Below are positions 37,148-46,054 of a DNA stretch of 64,000 bases, piece after piece. The translations under genes were made by a program, and so were the position numbers. Each line of letters begins with the position of its first letter. Positions within the stretch are counted from its first letter, which is position 1. The notes beneath the pieces were generated by a model. That model saw nothing but the letters and a program-made list of their open reading frames with translations. It was not told the DNA's origin and did no database searches. Origin of the DNA: Muriicola sp. Z0-33 (GTDB taxonomy: Bacteria; Bacteroidota; Bacteroidia; Flavobacteriales; Flavobacteriaceae); the NCBI RefSeq assembly GCF_026126425.1, contig NZ_JAFMPW010000013.1:1-64000 (forward strand). Reading direction: 5' to 3'.

Positions 37148-38851
37148 ATGAGAGTAATATACCCTTGCATATACCTTGCTGTCCTGGTCCTTTTCTGTAA
37201 ATGCCAGTCGCCTGAAAAATCTTCTCATATCCAAAGCAAACCAAATATTGTTCTCATCATGGGTGATGATATGGGATATTCGGATATTGGTTGTTATGGA
37301 GGCGAGATAAAAACCCCGAACCTGGATCAATTAGCCGCAAACGGTCTTCGTTTTACACAATTTTACAATACAGCAAGGTGTTGCCCCACTCGAGCTTCAC
37401 TTTTAACCGGACTTTACCCGCAACAGGCAGGTGTTGGTCATATGGTTTACGACAGAGGAACTCCTGCCTATCAGGGAGACTTAAGCAGTAATGCAGTAAC
37501 TATTGCCGAAGCTTTGAAAGCCGCCGGCTATTCTACTTATATGTCTGGAAAATGGCATGTAACCCCTTATGAAAAAGACAATCCCGACAAAAGTAACTGG
37601 CCCAGGCAAAGAGGGTTTGATGCATTTTTCGGCATGATCTCCGGTGCCGGTAGCTATTACGATCCTCGATCCCTTACCGAAGATAATCAGTATGTGGCCC
37701 CCAGAAAAGGTTTTTATTGCACTACCGATTTTACCAATTATGCGGTCGACCGTATTGAGAAGCACCAGGATACCCAACCTTTTTTCCTGTATCTCTCTTA
37801 CACCGCTGCACATTGGCCTATGCATGCACCGGAAGAGGCTATATCGCAATATAGAGGTCATTATGACCAGGGTTGGGATGCTTTGCGCAATTCTAGATTT
37901 ATGCGTATGAAAGAAATGCAACTGCTAGATGAGCAATGGCAGCTTACGCCAAGAGACACCTTAATTGCCCCCTGGTCTTCTGAGGTGCCAGACAAGGATT
38001 GGGAACTTGCGAATATGGAAACTTATGCAGCTATGGTTACTTTAATGGATGAGGGTATTGGGCGCGTAGTGGATGCAATTAAGAATAAAGGGCAACTAGA
38101 GAATACAGTGATCATCTACTTACAGGATAATGGAGCCTGTGCTGAAGAACTGGAATGGGTACAAGACAGGCCCCAACAAGACGAGATTAAAGCAATGACA
38201 GCAAATGAACTTCAGACCAAAATGGTTCCGGACATCACCAGAGAAGGAAAACCGGTACAACTTATGAAAGATGCGATGCCCGGACCCCCGGAAAGCTATA
38301 CGGCTTATGGCCTAAATTGGGCAAATGTCAGCAATACCCCTTTCAGAGAATACAAACACTGGGTTCATGAAGGTGGAATTTCCTCTCCCCTGATAGTACA
38401 TTGGCCAGATAAGATTTCAGATAAAGGAACCCTGAGATCCCAGCCGGCCCACTTAATAGATATTATGGCCACCTGTCTGGACATCGCAGGTGGTAGCTAT
38501 CCGCAGTCCTATAATGGCAATAGAATTACTCCTTTGGAAGGGACCAGTCTACTCCCCGTCTTTGCTCAGGACCGTCTGGAAAGAGAGGCCATCTACTGGG
38601 AGCATGAGGGAAACAGGGCTGTAAGGATGGGCAAATGGAAACTTATTTCAAAGGCAGACAAACTACAACCCTTTATCTGGGATAAAACAGATATTTTGCA
38701 GACTGCCAATTGGGAACTCTTTGACCTGGATAAAGACAGAACCGAAATGAATAACCTGGCAGATGCCCATCCAGAATTGGTAAGAAAAATGTCCGATATG
38801 TGGCTGGCCTGGGGGAAAAGAACGGGCATCATTCCCAGACCAGATCAATAA
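37148..38851 (+). CDS. Sulfatase (arylsulfatase family)
   Basis: The protein has 567 residues. The N-terminal signal ends near residue 17-19 with Cys (LFCKC), a possible lipoprotein. Alkaline-phosphatase-fold signatures are present: NIVLIMGDDMGYSDIGCYGG (metal Asp pair), the formylglycine motif C-x-P-x-R as CCPTRASLLTG (near residue 77), SGKWHV and the metal-binding LQDNGAC. It needs formylglycine-generating enzyme for activation; none is in this window. The substrate is probably a sulfated glycan, but the subfamily cannot be decided. Confidence 0.94.
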   Translation: MRVIYPCIYLAVLVLFCKCQSPEKSSHIQSKPNIVLIMGDDMGYSDIGCYGGEIKTPNLDQLAANGLRFTQFYNTARCCPTRASLLTGLYPQQAGVGHMVYDRGTPAYQGDLSSNAVTIAEALKAAGYSTYMSGKWHVTPYEKDNPDKSNWPRQRGFDAFFGMISGAGSYYDPRSLTEDNQYVAPRKGFYCTTDFTNYAVDRIEKHQDTQPFFLYLSYTAAHWPMHAPEEAISQYRGHYDQGWDALRNSRFMRMKEMQLLDEQWQLTPRDTLIAPWSSEVPDKDWELANMETYAAMVTLMDEGIGRVVDAIKNKGQLENTVIIYLQDNGACAEELEWVQDRPQQDEIKAMTANELQTKMVPDITREGKPVQLMKDAMPGPPESYTAYGLNWANVSNTPFREYKHWVHEGGISSPLIVHWPDKISDKGTLRSQPAHLIDIMATCLDIAGGSYPQSYNGNRITPLEGTSLLPVFAQDRLEREAIYWEHEGNRAVRMGKWKLISKADKLQPFIWDKTDILQTANWELFDLDKDRTEMNNLADAHPELVRKMSDMWLAWGKRTGIIPRPDQ

Positions 38852-38867
38852 AAAATAATTATAAATA

Positions 38868-39371
38868 ATGAGTGATACGAGCTTTAAGACCTTACAACCG
38901 GAATTTGAACATTTAGCAGAGAAAAAATTGGTTGGCATATCCCTGGAAATGTCCCTGGCCCATAACTTAACCCATGAATTGTTCAGTACGTTTATGCCGA
39001 GGCGACAAGAAATACCAAATGCGCTGAATACGTTTGTTTATGCATTACAGGTATATCCCAAAGCCTATTTCATGAAGTTTGAGCCCAGCAGACGCTTTAA
39101 AAAGTACGCGCTCATTGAGGTGGCAGATTATGATAAGGTTCCCGAACAAATGGAGCAATTTACTTTGCCAGAAGGTGGTTATGCTGTTTTTACCCAACGA
39201 GGTAAAGATGCCGGCTTTGAAGTATTCGACTATATTTTTACCAAATGGTTGCCGAATTCCAAATACCTTTTAGACGATAGACCCCACTTTGAAAAAATAA
39301 TTGGAAATAAGGATAAAAGTGACACTGACATTTCTGAGTTAATTTATATTCCAGTCCGTCCAAAAAATTAG
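38868..39371 (+). CDS. GyrI-like / effector-binding domain protein
   Basis: The protein has 167 residues. It is a stand-alone AraC-type effector-binding domain with a SHS2-like repeat: EFEHLAEKKLVGISLEMS, KAYFMKFEPSRRFKKYALIEV, LPEGGYAVFTQRG and the C-terminal ISELIYIPVRP. No DNA-binding domain is attached. It starts 17 nt after the sulfatase and is probably in the same transcript, but a link in function is not obvious. Confidence 0.85.
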   Translation: MSDTSFKTLQPEFEHLAEKKLVGISLEMSLAHNLTHELFSTFMPRRQEIPNALNTFVYALQVYPKAYFMKFEPSRRFKKYALIEVADYDKVPEQMEQFTLPEGGYAVFTQRGKDAGFEVFDYIFTKWLPNSKYLLDDRPHFEKIIGNKDKSDTDISELIYIPVRPKN

Positions 39372-39542
39372 TTTTATCGCCCGATAAACTTTCTTTTGTC
39401 CTAATTTTAAGCGCATTATCCTCTAAATTTGGTGATCCGAACTGAAAATTCATAACTTTATACCTTAGGTCTTTAGGAGGTTTATTTCCTTCTTGGACCA
39501 AATTTTTTTGCGTTGTATTACTAATATTATAAAGGATTAATT

Positions 39543-39779
39543 ATGAAGATCAACAAATCTGTATGGTGCAGTTTAATTGTTTTAATGTTCGCTTTTAGTT
39601 GTGGTGAAAGCAAGAAAAAGGAAGAGCCTGTTACCGAAGAAACTGCAGTTGAAACAGTAGATGAAGCAGCTATTAAAGCTGCTCAAATAGCTAAAGATAG
39701 TCTGCAACAGCTTAAAATAGCTGATAGTATTAAACAAGATAGTCTAAGACAGGTTAAAGAGCACGGGCATGTGCACTAA
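39543..39779 (+). CDS. Small His-tailed lipoprotein
   Basis: The protein has 78 residues. The lipobox FAFSC puts the lipidated Cys near residue 20. The mature chain is a charged, coiled-coil-like helix (EEPVTEETAVETVDEAA; SLQQLKIADSIKQDSLRQ) ending in the His-rich EHGHVH. The tail could bind a divalent metal. It precedes a HupE/UreJ-type gene by 13 nt and is likely cotranscribed. Confidence 0.75.
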   Translation: MKINKSVWCSLIVLMFAFSCGESKKKEEPVTEETAVETVDEAAIKAAQIAKDSLQQLKIADSIKQDSLRQVKEHGHVH

Positions 39780-39792
39780 AAGAGCCCACTGA

Positions 39793-40476
39793 ATGCCAAA
39801 AAAACTCCAATCCTATATTTTTCTACTACTTTGTTTGTTTCCCATAATAGCTGGTGCTCATGGCGTAGACGAGGCTACACAATCCTTTTTAACCGGAAAT
39901 AAAGGCATTGCTTTTGGCCCTTTTCTTTATATAGGAGCAAAGCACATGATTACCGGATATGATCATTTATTATTCCTTGTAGGGGTAATATTTTTTCTCT
40001 ACAGAACCCGTGAAATACTTATTTATGTAAGCTTTTTCACCTTAGGTCATAGCCTGACGTTGCTCTTTGGAGTCCTGGCAAACCTTAATGTAAATGCCTA
40101 TTTAATAGATGCCATCATTGCCTTGTCTATTGTTTATAAAGGTTTTGATAATCTCGGTGGATTTAAACAATTTTTCGGCAAGCAACCCAACACAAAAATT
40201 GCGGTATTAATCTTTGGTCTCTTCCATGGTTTTGGTCTGGCGACCAAATTACAGGAGTTTAAATTTGACCAGGAAGGCTTACTAGTTAATTTATTAGGGT
40301 TTAACCTTGGTGTGGAAATAGGTCAATTTCTGGCTCTTGGCCTGGTACTTCTTGTTCTGGGTGTTTGGCGCAGATACCGCAGTTACATTAAATTTTCAAA
40401 TATTACCAACGTAATATTAATGGCCGCTGGGTTTCTCTTATTAGGGTTTCAATTAACCGGATACTTTACAACTTAA
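39793..40476 (+). CDS. HupE/UreJ-type membrane protein
   Basis: The protein has 227 residues with a signal peptide followed by His (AHGVDEA) and about six transmembrane helices. Family signatures are GYDHLLFLVGV, TLGHSLTLLFG, FGLFHGFGLA and FNLGVEIGQFLALG. HupE/UreJ proteins are linked to nickel or cobalt uptake in other bacteria. Here it sits between a His-tailed lipoprotein and an anchor protein; no hydrogenase or urease is nearby, so the metal is unknown. Confidence 0.9.
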   Translation: MPKKLQSYIFLLLCLFPIIAGAHGVDEATQSFLTGNKGIAFGPFLYIGAKHMITGYDHLLFLVGVIFFLYRTREILIYVSFFTLGHSLTLLFGVLANLNVNAYLIDAIIALSIVYKGFDNLGGFKQFFGKQPNTKIAVLIFGLFHGFGLATKLQEFKFDQEGLLVNLLGFNLGVEIGQFLALGLVLLVLGVWRRYRSYIKFSNITNVILMAAGFLLLGFQLTGYFTT

Positions 40477-40485
40477 TAAAGCAAT

Positions 40486-41130
40486 ATGGAAAATCAGGAT
40501 ATCCCAAAAATGAATAAAAAACAACTATGGAAATCTTTGTTTATTGCCCTGTTAATTGGCGGTGTCGTACTGGTTACTGCCGTCTTACCGGCCGAATACA
40601 ACATAGATCCCTTGGGAGCCGGTAAATTATTTGGGTTCAGCAGACTTTATGTAGAAGATCCGGTAGAAGAGGATGAGACAATAGATGCCCCGGCCGTTTC
40701 ATTAAAGGTAAAGCCGTTGAGAATAACAAAGTTAGGATCCCCTCCGGAAGTAGTTAAGCCTGAAGAAGCAAATAACCCGCCTCCGGCCACACAGTATGCT
40801 GTGCAAACAGATACTATTGAAGTTAGAGTACCGGCCAGAAAAGGTATTGAGTATAAATTTAAGGCACTAAAACATGCCAGTATAAAATACGATTGGAGCA
40901 GCTCAAATAATAGTATAGTTTACATAGATTTCCATGGAGAAGTTAAGCAAGACAATCCTCCCGCTAATGTATTTTATGAGAGCTATACCCTTGCCTATTC
41001 CAACAATATGGCCGGAACTTTCACAGCACCTTTTGAAGGACGACACGGCTGGTATTTTAGAAATGATACACAGCAGGAAATTACGGTTACCCTACATTTA
41101 AACGGGCAGTATCAACTGTTCGATAAGTAG
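40486..41130 (+). CDS. Transmembrane anchor protein linked to HupE
   Basis: The protein has 214 residues. One N-terminal transmembrane helix (about 16-38) is followed by a Pro/acid-rich linker (VEEDETIDAP) and a periplasmic beta-rich domain with IEVRVPARKGIEYKF, YDWSSSNNSIVYIDFHG and GRHGWYFRNDTQQEITV. I recall such genes beside HupE in Flavobacteriaceae, usually named only transmembrane anchor protein. It begins 9 nt after the HupE stop. Confidence 0.8.
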   Translation: MENQDIPKMNKKQLWKSLFIALLIGGVVLVTAVLPAEYNIDPLGAGKLFGFSRLYVEDPVEEDETIDAPAVSLKVKPLRITKLGSPPEVVKPEEANNPPPATQYAVQTDTIEVRVPARKGIEYKFKALKHASIKYDWSSSNNSIVYIDFHGEVKQDNPPANVFYESYTLAYSNNMAGTFTAPFEGRHGWYFRNDTQQEITVTLHLNGQYQLFDK

Positions 41131-41246
41131 CGTTAAACTACTTCATCTAGTTCGAAATATCCTCTTTAATAGTGATTTAAGAGTTGATTACAAACTGTTA
41201 AATTTATCCTTAATTCCGCTCAAAGTTCGTTTCTACAAAATTTATA

Positions 41247-41280
41247 TGTAAATTTAACGTTAAGTAATTGTAAATTTACA
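41247..41280. promoter_or_regulatory. Twin TGTAAATTTA sites upstream of a small frame
   Basis: TGTAAATTTA occurs at 41247-41256 and again inside the perfect 12-bp palindrome TGTAAATTTACA at 41269-41280, 22 bp apart, about two helical turns. The second ends 13 nt before the ATG at 41294. It could be a paired operator; the AT-rich context makes chance possible. Confidence 0.35.
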
Positions 41281-41293
41281 GTAAAAAATAGAA

Positions 41294-41425
41294 ATGATTA
41301 TGGAACATCCCCAAGAAAACACAAAAAGAGATACTGCTAATTACAGTTGGAAGCGCCTGGCAAGTTTTGTAAAAAACTATGCGGCCAATTGCAGGCACTC
41401 TTTTAACACAATGTTGAGTCTTTAG
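41294..41425 (+). CDS. Putative small protein, 43 residues
   Basis: An ATG frame of 43 codons ends in TAG just before the convergent rsmG stop. It is basic and soluble, with WKRLASFVKNYAANCRHSF in the C-terminal half. It fills an otherwise empty gap and has palindromic sites upstream. I recognise no family; it may not be expressed. Confidence 0.4.
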   Translation: MIMEHPQENTKRDTANYSWKRLASFVKNYAANCRHSFNTMLSL

Positions 41426-41428
41426 GTA

Positions 41429-42064
41429 CTAACCTTTATATTTTAAAGGTAAATACACCAATTTTTTAGTCTCGAAGAAGTCTTCTTCAAAAAAGTCTTT
41501 GAGCGGAAAGATTTGGGCAGTACTATAGCCCCTTAATTCTTCGCTTAGATCCCCTCCTTTCAGATATAGAATACCATTTTTAAGTTCGTGCTCTGACTTT
41601 TTTCTTATACGGCCTTTTACCCATCGAACAAAGGTTGGCATAGCTGCAACCGCCCTGCTTACAATAAAATCAAAACTTCCCTCTAATTCTTCAACCCGGC
41701 AATTAAATGTTTTAACATTTTGAAGTTGCAGGCCACTTACTACCTCATCAACTACCTTAATTTTCTTACCAATGGCATCTACTAATGTAAAATTAGTTTC
41801 CGGAAAAAGAATAGCCAATGGTATCCCGGGAAATCCTCCTCCTGTGCCTACATCCAGTACTTCAGCCTTGGGATTAAACTTTATAAGTTTGGCGATCCCC
41901 AGGGAATGCAGCACATGTCTCAGGTAGAGCTCATCGATATCCTTCCTTGATACCACATTGATTTTCTTGTTCCAATCCTTATACAGCACTTCAAGTTGTA
42001 TAAATTGGTTTTTCTGAATATCTGATAAATTGGGAAAATATTTTAATATTGTATCCACCTGCAT
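41429..42064 (-). CDS. rsmG: 16S rRNA (guanine527-N7)-methyltransferase
   Basis: The protein has 211 residues. It methylates G527 of 16S rRNA. GidB signatures: WNKKINVVSRKD, VLDVGTGGGFPGIPLAI (SAM motif), FTLVDAIGKK and SRAVAAMPTFVRWVKG. It uses the conserved Arg in VSRAVA. It is a single gene, divergent from the desaturase. Confidence 0.96.
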   Translation of the reverse strand: MQVDTILKYFPNLSDIQKNQFIQLEVLYKDWNKKINVVSRKDIDELYLRHVLHSLGIAKLIKFNPKAEVLDVGTGGGFPGIPLAILFPETNFTLVDAIGKKIKVVDEVVSGLQLQNVKTFNCRVEELEGSFDFIVSRAVAAMPTFVRWVKGRIRKKSEHELKNGILYLKGGDLSEELRGYSTAQIFPLKDFFEEDFFETKKLVYLPLKYKG

Positions 42065-42170
42065 AGTACCTTTGTAGTTTTGTCAAAAGTACTACTTTCA
42101 CGATTTAGTATTAAAACGAAAGATATTGCGTTATATTTATAGCGCCCTTTTTATAATTAACAATAAATAT

Positions 42171-43274
42171 ATGGATACATCTACAATTAGGTTCTCCAGA
42201 AAAGACTCAGCACAGTTTTTTAAAACCTTAAATAAAAGAGTCAACAATTATTTTAAAGAGAACCAAATTAAGAAAACCGGCAATTGGAAATTGTATTTAA
42301 AGACAGCCGTGATGTTCGGCCTGTTTCTTACCCCCTATTTTTTAATTCTTACACTTAATCTTCCAAATTGGGCCAATCTTTTATTGACAATTGTTATGGG
42401 GATTGGGATGGCAGGAGTTGGGATGAACGTAATGCACGATGGAAATCACGGTTCTTATTCCAACAAAAAGTGGGTTAACAAATTAATGGGTGGCTCTATT
42501 TATATCCTTGCTGGTAATGTATATAATTGGCAGGTGCAGCACAATGTTTTGCATCATACTTATACCAATATCCACAACCACGATGAAGATTTAGAAGCTG
42601 GCAGGGTATTGCGTTTTTCCGAACATGCCAAATGGCATCGCTTCCACAAATTTCAGCACTATTATTCTATTTTCCTTTATGGTCTTTTGACCTTTAATTG
42701 GGCAATTACTACAGACTTTCAACAAATGTATCGTTATACCAAGCGAAAGTTGGCCTATGGAAAATTACCTAACCCATTTGTAAATTGGAGCCTGCTGGTA
42801 GCTACAAAACTAATTTATGTAGCCATTTGGATTGTACTGCCGATGCTTATACTGGATATTGCGTGGTGGAAAATTTTATTAGGCTTTTTTATCATGCACT
42901 ATGTTGCTGGTGTTATACTTAGTGTAGTGTTTCAATTAGCACATGTTGTGGACGAGGCCGAAACTCCCTTGCCAGAAAAAGATGGTAGTATGAAAAATAC
43001 CTGGGCCATTCATCAACTGGCTACAACCGTGAACTTTGGAACAAAAAACAAGATCGTTAATTGGTTTACAGGCGGGCTAAACCATCAGGTAGAACATCAC
43101 ATATTTCCTAATATCAGTCATATTCATTACACAAAAATTTCTAAAATTGTGAAACAAACGGCAAAGGAGTTCAATTTGCCATATAATGAATACAGAACTA
43201 CAAGAAAAGCCATAATTTCGCATTTCAAACATCTAAAAGAATTGGGTAAGAAACCCGCTTGGCAGTACCAATAA
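42171..43274 (+). CDS. Membrane fatty acid desaturase
   Basis: The protein has 367 residues from MDTSTIRFSR; the frame has a TTG 45 nt upstream that is unlikely. Three His boxes mark the di-iron site: HDGNHG (about 96-101), HNVLHH and QVEHH near the C-terminus. Four transmembrane helices are predicted. It lacks a cytochrome b5 domain, so it uses ferredoxin or another donor. It is of the front-end or linoleoyl-type desaturase family; the position of the double bond is not predictable. The aminotransferase gene follows after 14 nt. Confidence 0.92.
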   Translation: MDTSTIRFSRKDSAQFFKTLNKRVNNYFKENQIKKTGNWKLYLKTAVMFGLFLTPYFLILTLNLPNWANLLLTIVMGIGMAGVGMNVMHDGNHGSYSNKKWVNKLMGGSIYILAGNVYNWQVQHNVLHHTYTNIHNHDEDLEAGRVLRFSEHAKWHRFHKFQHYYSIFLYGLLTFNWAITTDFQQMYRYTKRKLAYGKLPNPFVNWSLLVATKLIYVAIWIVLPMLILDIAWWKILLGFFIMHYVAGVILSVVFQLAHVVDEAETPLPEKDGSMKNTWAIHQLATTVNFGTKNKIVNWFTGGLNHQVEHHIFPNISHIHYTKISKIVKQTAKEFNLPYNEYRTTRKAIISHFKHLKELGKKPAWQYQ

Positions 43275-43288
43275 ACAAGTAACAGAAA

Positions 43289-44473
43289 ATGAACAATCAA
43301 TTATCCGATAGAATTAACAAAATGTCTACTTCGGCCACCCTCGCTATGGCCGCCAAGGCAAGAGAATTAAGAAATGAAGGAAAGGATATAATAGGCTTAA
43401 GTCTGGGTGAACCAGATTTTAATATTCCCGAATTTGTAAAGGATGCGGCCAAACAGGCAGTAGATGACAATTATAGCAGTTACTCCCCGGTTGATGGTTA
43501 TGCAGATCTGAAACAGGCCATATCCAATAAATTTAAGAGGGATAATAATCTGTCTTATAGCCCAGGCCAGATTGTGGTATCTACAGGCGCCAAACAATCT
43601 CTGGCGAATATAGCCATGGTAATGCTAAATAAGGGCGATGAAGTAATTCTTCCCGCACCCTTCTGGGTAAGTTATAGCGATATTGTAAAGCTGGCCGAGG
43701 GTGTCCCGGTTGAAGTTCCTACCAGTATTTCGAGCGACTTTAAAATGACTCCTGAACAATTAAAATCTGCAATCACGCCAAAGACCAAAATGTTATGGTT
43801 TAGTTCACCTTGCAACCCTAGTGGCTCTGTGTACAGTAAATCTGAGTTAGAGGGACTAGCAGCTGTCTTAAAAGACCATCCAAATATTTTTGTTGTTTCT
43901 GATGAAATATATGAGCACATAAATTTTGTCGGTGGACATGTAAGTATTGCTGGGATAGAAGGAATGTACGAGCGCACCATTACCGTTAACGGGGTGTCTA
44001 AAGCATTTGCTATGACTGGCTGGAGGATAGGTTATATGGGTGGCCCTGACTGGATTGCCAAAGCCTGTACCAAGTTTCAGGGTCAGATAACAAGCGGGGC
44101 AAACGCTATTGGCCAAAGAGCGACAATTACAGCACTAGAGGCACCTGTTAGTGAGATCAAATATATGATTGATGAATTTCATAAAAGAAGGGATTTACTT
44201 TTAGGACTCCTGGGCGAAATTGATGGATTTCAATTAAACATTCCGGAAGGCGCTTTCTACGTTTTCCCCGATATCTCTAGTTTCTTCGGTAAAACACTTA
44301 ATGGCGTATCTATTAATAACGCCTCCGATTTTGCCATGTATTTGTTAGAACATGCTAACGTAGCTACAGTGACAGGAGAAGCTTTTGGAAACCCTAATTG
44401 TATACGAATTTCCTATGCAGCTTCAGAGAAAGAACTCATAGAAGCTGTAAGCAGAATTAAGGAAGTAGTTTAA
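43289..44473 (+). CDS. Class I pyridoxal-phosphate aminotransferase (aspartate type)
   Basis: The protein has 394 residues. It moves amino groups between an amino acid (probably aspartate) and 2-oxoglutarate. PLP-site signatures are VVSTGAKQSL, SPCNPSG, VSDEIYEHI (with the ring-stacking Asp and Tyr), the Schiff-base Lys in GVSKAFAMTGWRIGY and the C-terminal Arg in IRISYAAS. The family is AAT I-beta type. A terminator follows. Confidence 0.93.
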   Translation: MNNQLSDRINKMSTSATLAMAAKARELRNEGKDIIGLSLGEPDFNIPEFVKDAAKQAVDDNYSSYSPVDGYADLKQAISNKFKRDNNLSYSPGQIVVSTGAKQSLANIAMVMLNKGDEVILPAPFWVSYSDIVKLAEGVPVEVPTSISSDFKMTPEQLKSAITPKTKMLWFSSPCNPSGSVYSKSELEGLAAVLKDHPNIFVVSDEIYEHINFVGGHVSIAGIEGMYERTITVNGVSKAFAMTGWRIGYMGGPDWIAKACTKFQGQITSGANAIGQRATITALEAPVSEIKYMIDEFHKRRDLLLGLLGEIDGFQLNIPEGAFYVFPDISSFFGKTLNGVSINNASDFAMYLLEHANVATVTGEAFGNPNCIRISYAASEKELIEAVSRIKEVV

Positions 44474-44511
44474 CCAGACTAAGAATTAGGTTCTCCTGGT
44501 TAATACCAAAT

Positions 44512-44544
44512 AAAAAGACCTTACTAATTTAGTAAGGTCTTTTT
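44512..44544. terminator. Bidirectional terminator
   Basis: A perfect 14-bp stem AAAAAGACCTTACT / AGTAAGGTCTTTTT with a 5-nt loop between the convergent aminotransferase and trkH genes. Confidence 0.93.
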
Positions 44545-44562
44545 ATTTATTGCTGTGGAAGA

Positions 44563-46053
44563 TTAAATGCGTTTCCAAAAATATGGCGTTAGTAAAATAA
44601 GAACTGTAAAAAGTTCGAGCCTCCCGGCAAGCATTAAAAATCCACACCACCATTTACCTAAATCCGGAAGTCCGTTAAAATTACTCAAGGGATTTAAACT
44701 ACCAAAAGCAGGACCCACATTCCCAAGGGAAGATGCTGCACCTCCCACCGCCGTTAAAAAATCTAATCCCATAAAACTCAACACCAGAGCACCTATTATA
44801 AATAACAACATATAGAGTACAAGGAATCCAATAATGTTGTAAACAATGTGTTCGGACACAGTTTTGTTATTAAATCTTACTGGAATAATTGCACTCGGGT
44901 GTAATGTTCTTTTAAACTCTAGCAAACCATTCTTAATGACCATTACATGACGCATAACTTTTATTCCACCTGCTGTTGAACCTGCTGAACCACCACAAAA
45001 CATCAATCCAAAAAAGAAAACAGTCAGAAAGGGTGTCCAGCTGGTAAAATCTGCCGTAACAAAACCAGTAGTCGTAACTACAGCAACTACCTGGAATAAC
45101 GCTTGCCTAAAAGCACTCTCTCCCCCACCCAATACCATGGGGTGATATGCCGTAACATCTAAATTAACCTTGGTGTATATCACCAAAGCCGTGATAACTG
45201 TGAAAACCACTATAAATATCCCGTAGATTTTAAATTCCTCATCTCTCAGTACCTTCTGCACCTTACCTTTAAAAGCAAAGTAGCTCAACACAAAGTTGCT
45301 GCCTGCCAGGAACATAAAAAAGATCACTATATACTGAATTAATGGCTGGTCATTCCAATAGGCCAAGCTTGCATTTTTCGTAGAAAATCCCCCTGTAGAT
45401 AAAGTGGCCATTGCATGGTTTATAGCATCAAAAAACGACATCCCGGCAATTTTTAACAAAAAGGTTTCTGCCACAGTGTACCCAAAGTATATTAACCACA
45501 ATCTTTTAGCGGTGTCTGTAATTCGGGGATGTAATTTGTCTGCATGAGGTCCGGGTGCTTCTGCGGAAAATAGTTGCATTCCTCCTATCCCTAATAAAGG
45601 CAGAATAGCAATAGCCAAAACAATAATCCCCATCCCGCCAATCCAATGTGTGAGGCTCCTCCAGAATAGAATACCCTCTGGCAAGGATTCAATATCATTT
45701 AAAATTGAGGCTCCTGTTGTAGTATATCCCGATATGGTTTCAAAAAACGCATTGGTGATCCCTGGGATGGCTCCGGAAAACATATAGGGCAATACCCCGG
45801 AGGCAGACATCACCAACCATCCGAAGGTAACAATGATATAGCCTTCTTTACGCTGAACCTCCTTACGGTGACCAAGGGTAAAAAACATGGCCAGCACTCC
45901 TAATAATACGGTAGTTATTGCCGCCAGGGTTATTGCTACTGTTGCCCCATCGTCATAAATACCACTAACTAAGGCCGCTAATAACATAAAACACCCATTG
46001 CAAAGCAAGAGCAAGCCCATTAAGTGAAATATGATTTTAAAGTTGAGTCCCAT
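44563..46053 (-). CDS. trkH: Potassium uptake protein TrkH
   Basis: The protein has 496 residues from MGLNFKIIFH; the open frame runs 42 codons further into trkA but without a sensible membrane start. It has four membrane-pore-membrane repeats. The selectivity-filter turns are SGYTTTGAS, LSTGGFSTKN, VTTTGFVTAD and SSLGNVGPAFG. It needs TrkA for gating. It begins 1 nt after the trkA stop. Confidence 0.95.
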   Translation of the reverse strand: MGLNFKIIFHLMGLLLLCNGCFMLLAALVSGIYDDGATVAITLAAITTVLLGVLAMFFTLGHRKEVQRKEGYIIVTFGWLVMSASGVLPYMFSGAIPGITNAFFETISGYTTTGASILNDIESLPEGILFWRSLTHWIGGMGIIVLAIAILPLLGIGGMQLFSAEAPGPHADKLHPRITDTAKRLWLIYFGYTVAETFLLKIAGMSFFDAINHAMATLSTGGFSTKNASLAYWNDQPLIQYIVIFFMFLAGSNFVLSYFAFKGKVQKVLRDEEFKIYGIFIVVFTVITALVIYTKVNLDVTAYHPMVLGGGESAFRQALFQVVAVVTTTGFVTADFTSWTPFLTVFFFGLMFCGGSAGSTAGGIKVMRHVMVIKNGLLEFKRTLHPSAIIPVRFNNKTVSEHIVYNIIGFLVLYMLLFIIGALVLSFMGLDFLTAVGGAASSLGNVGPAFGSLNPLSNFNGLPDLGKWWCGFLMLAGRLELFTVLILLTPYFWKRI

Positions 46054-46054
46054 A

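Noticed and set aside
39374-39387. TTATCGCCCGATAA hairpin after the GyrI-like gene
   Set aside because: The stem is only 6 bp with a 2-nt gap and no T run.
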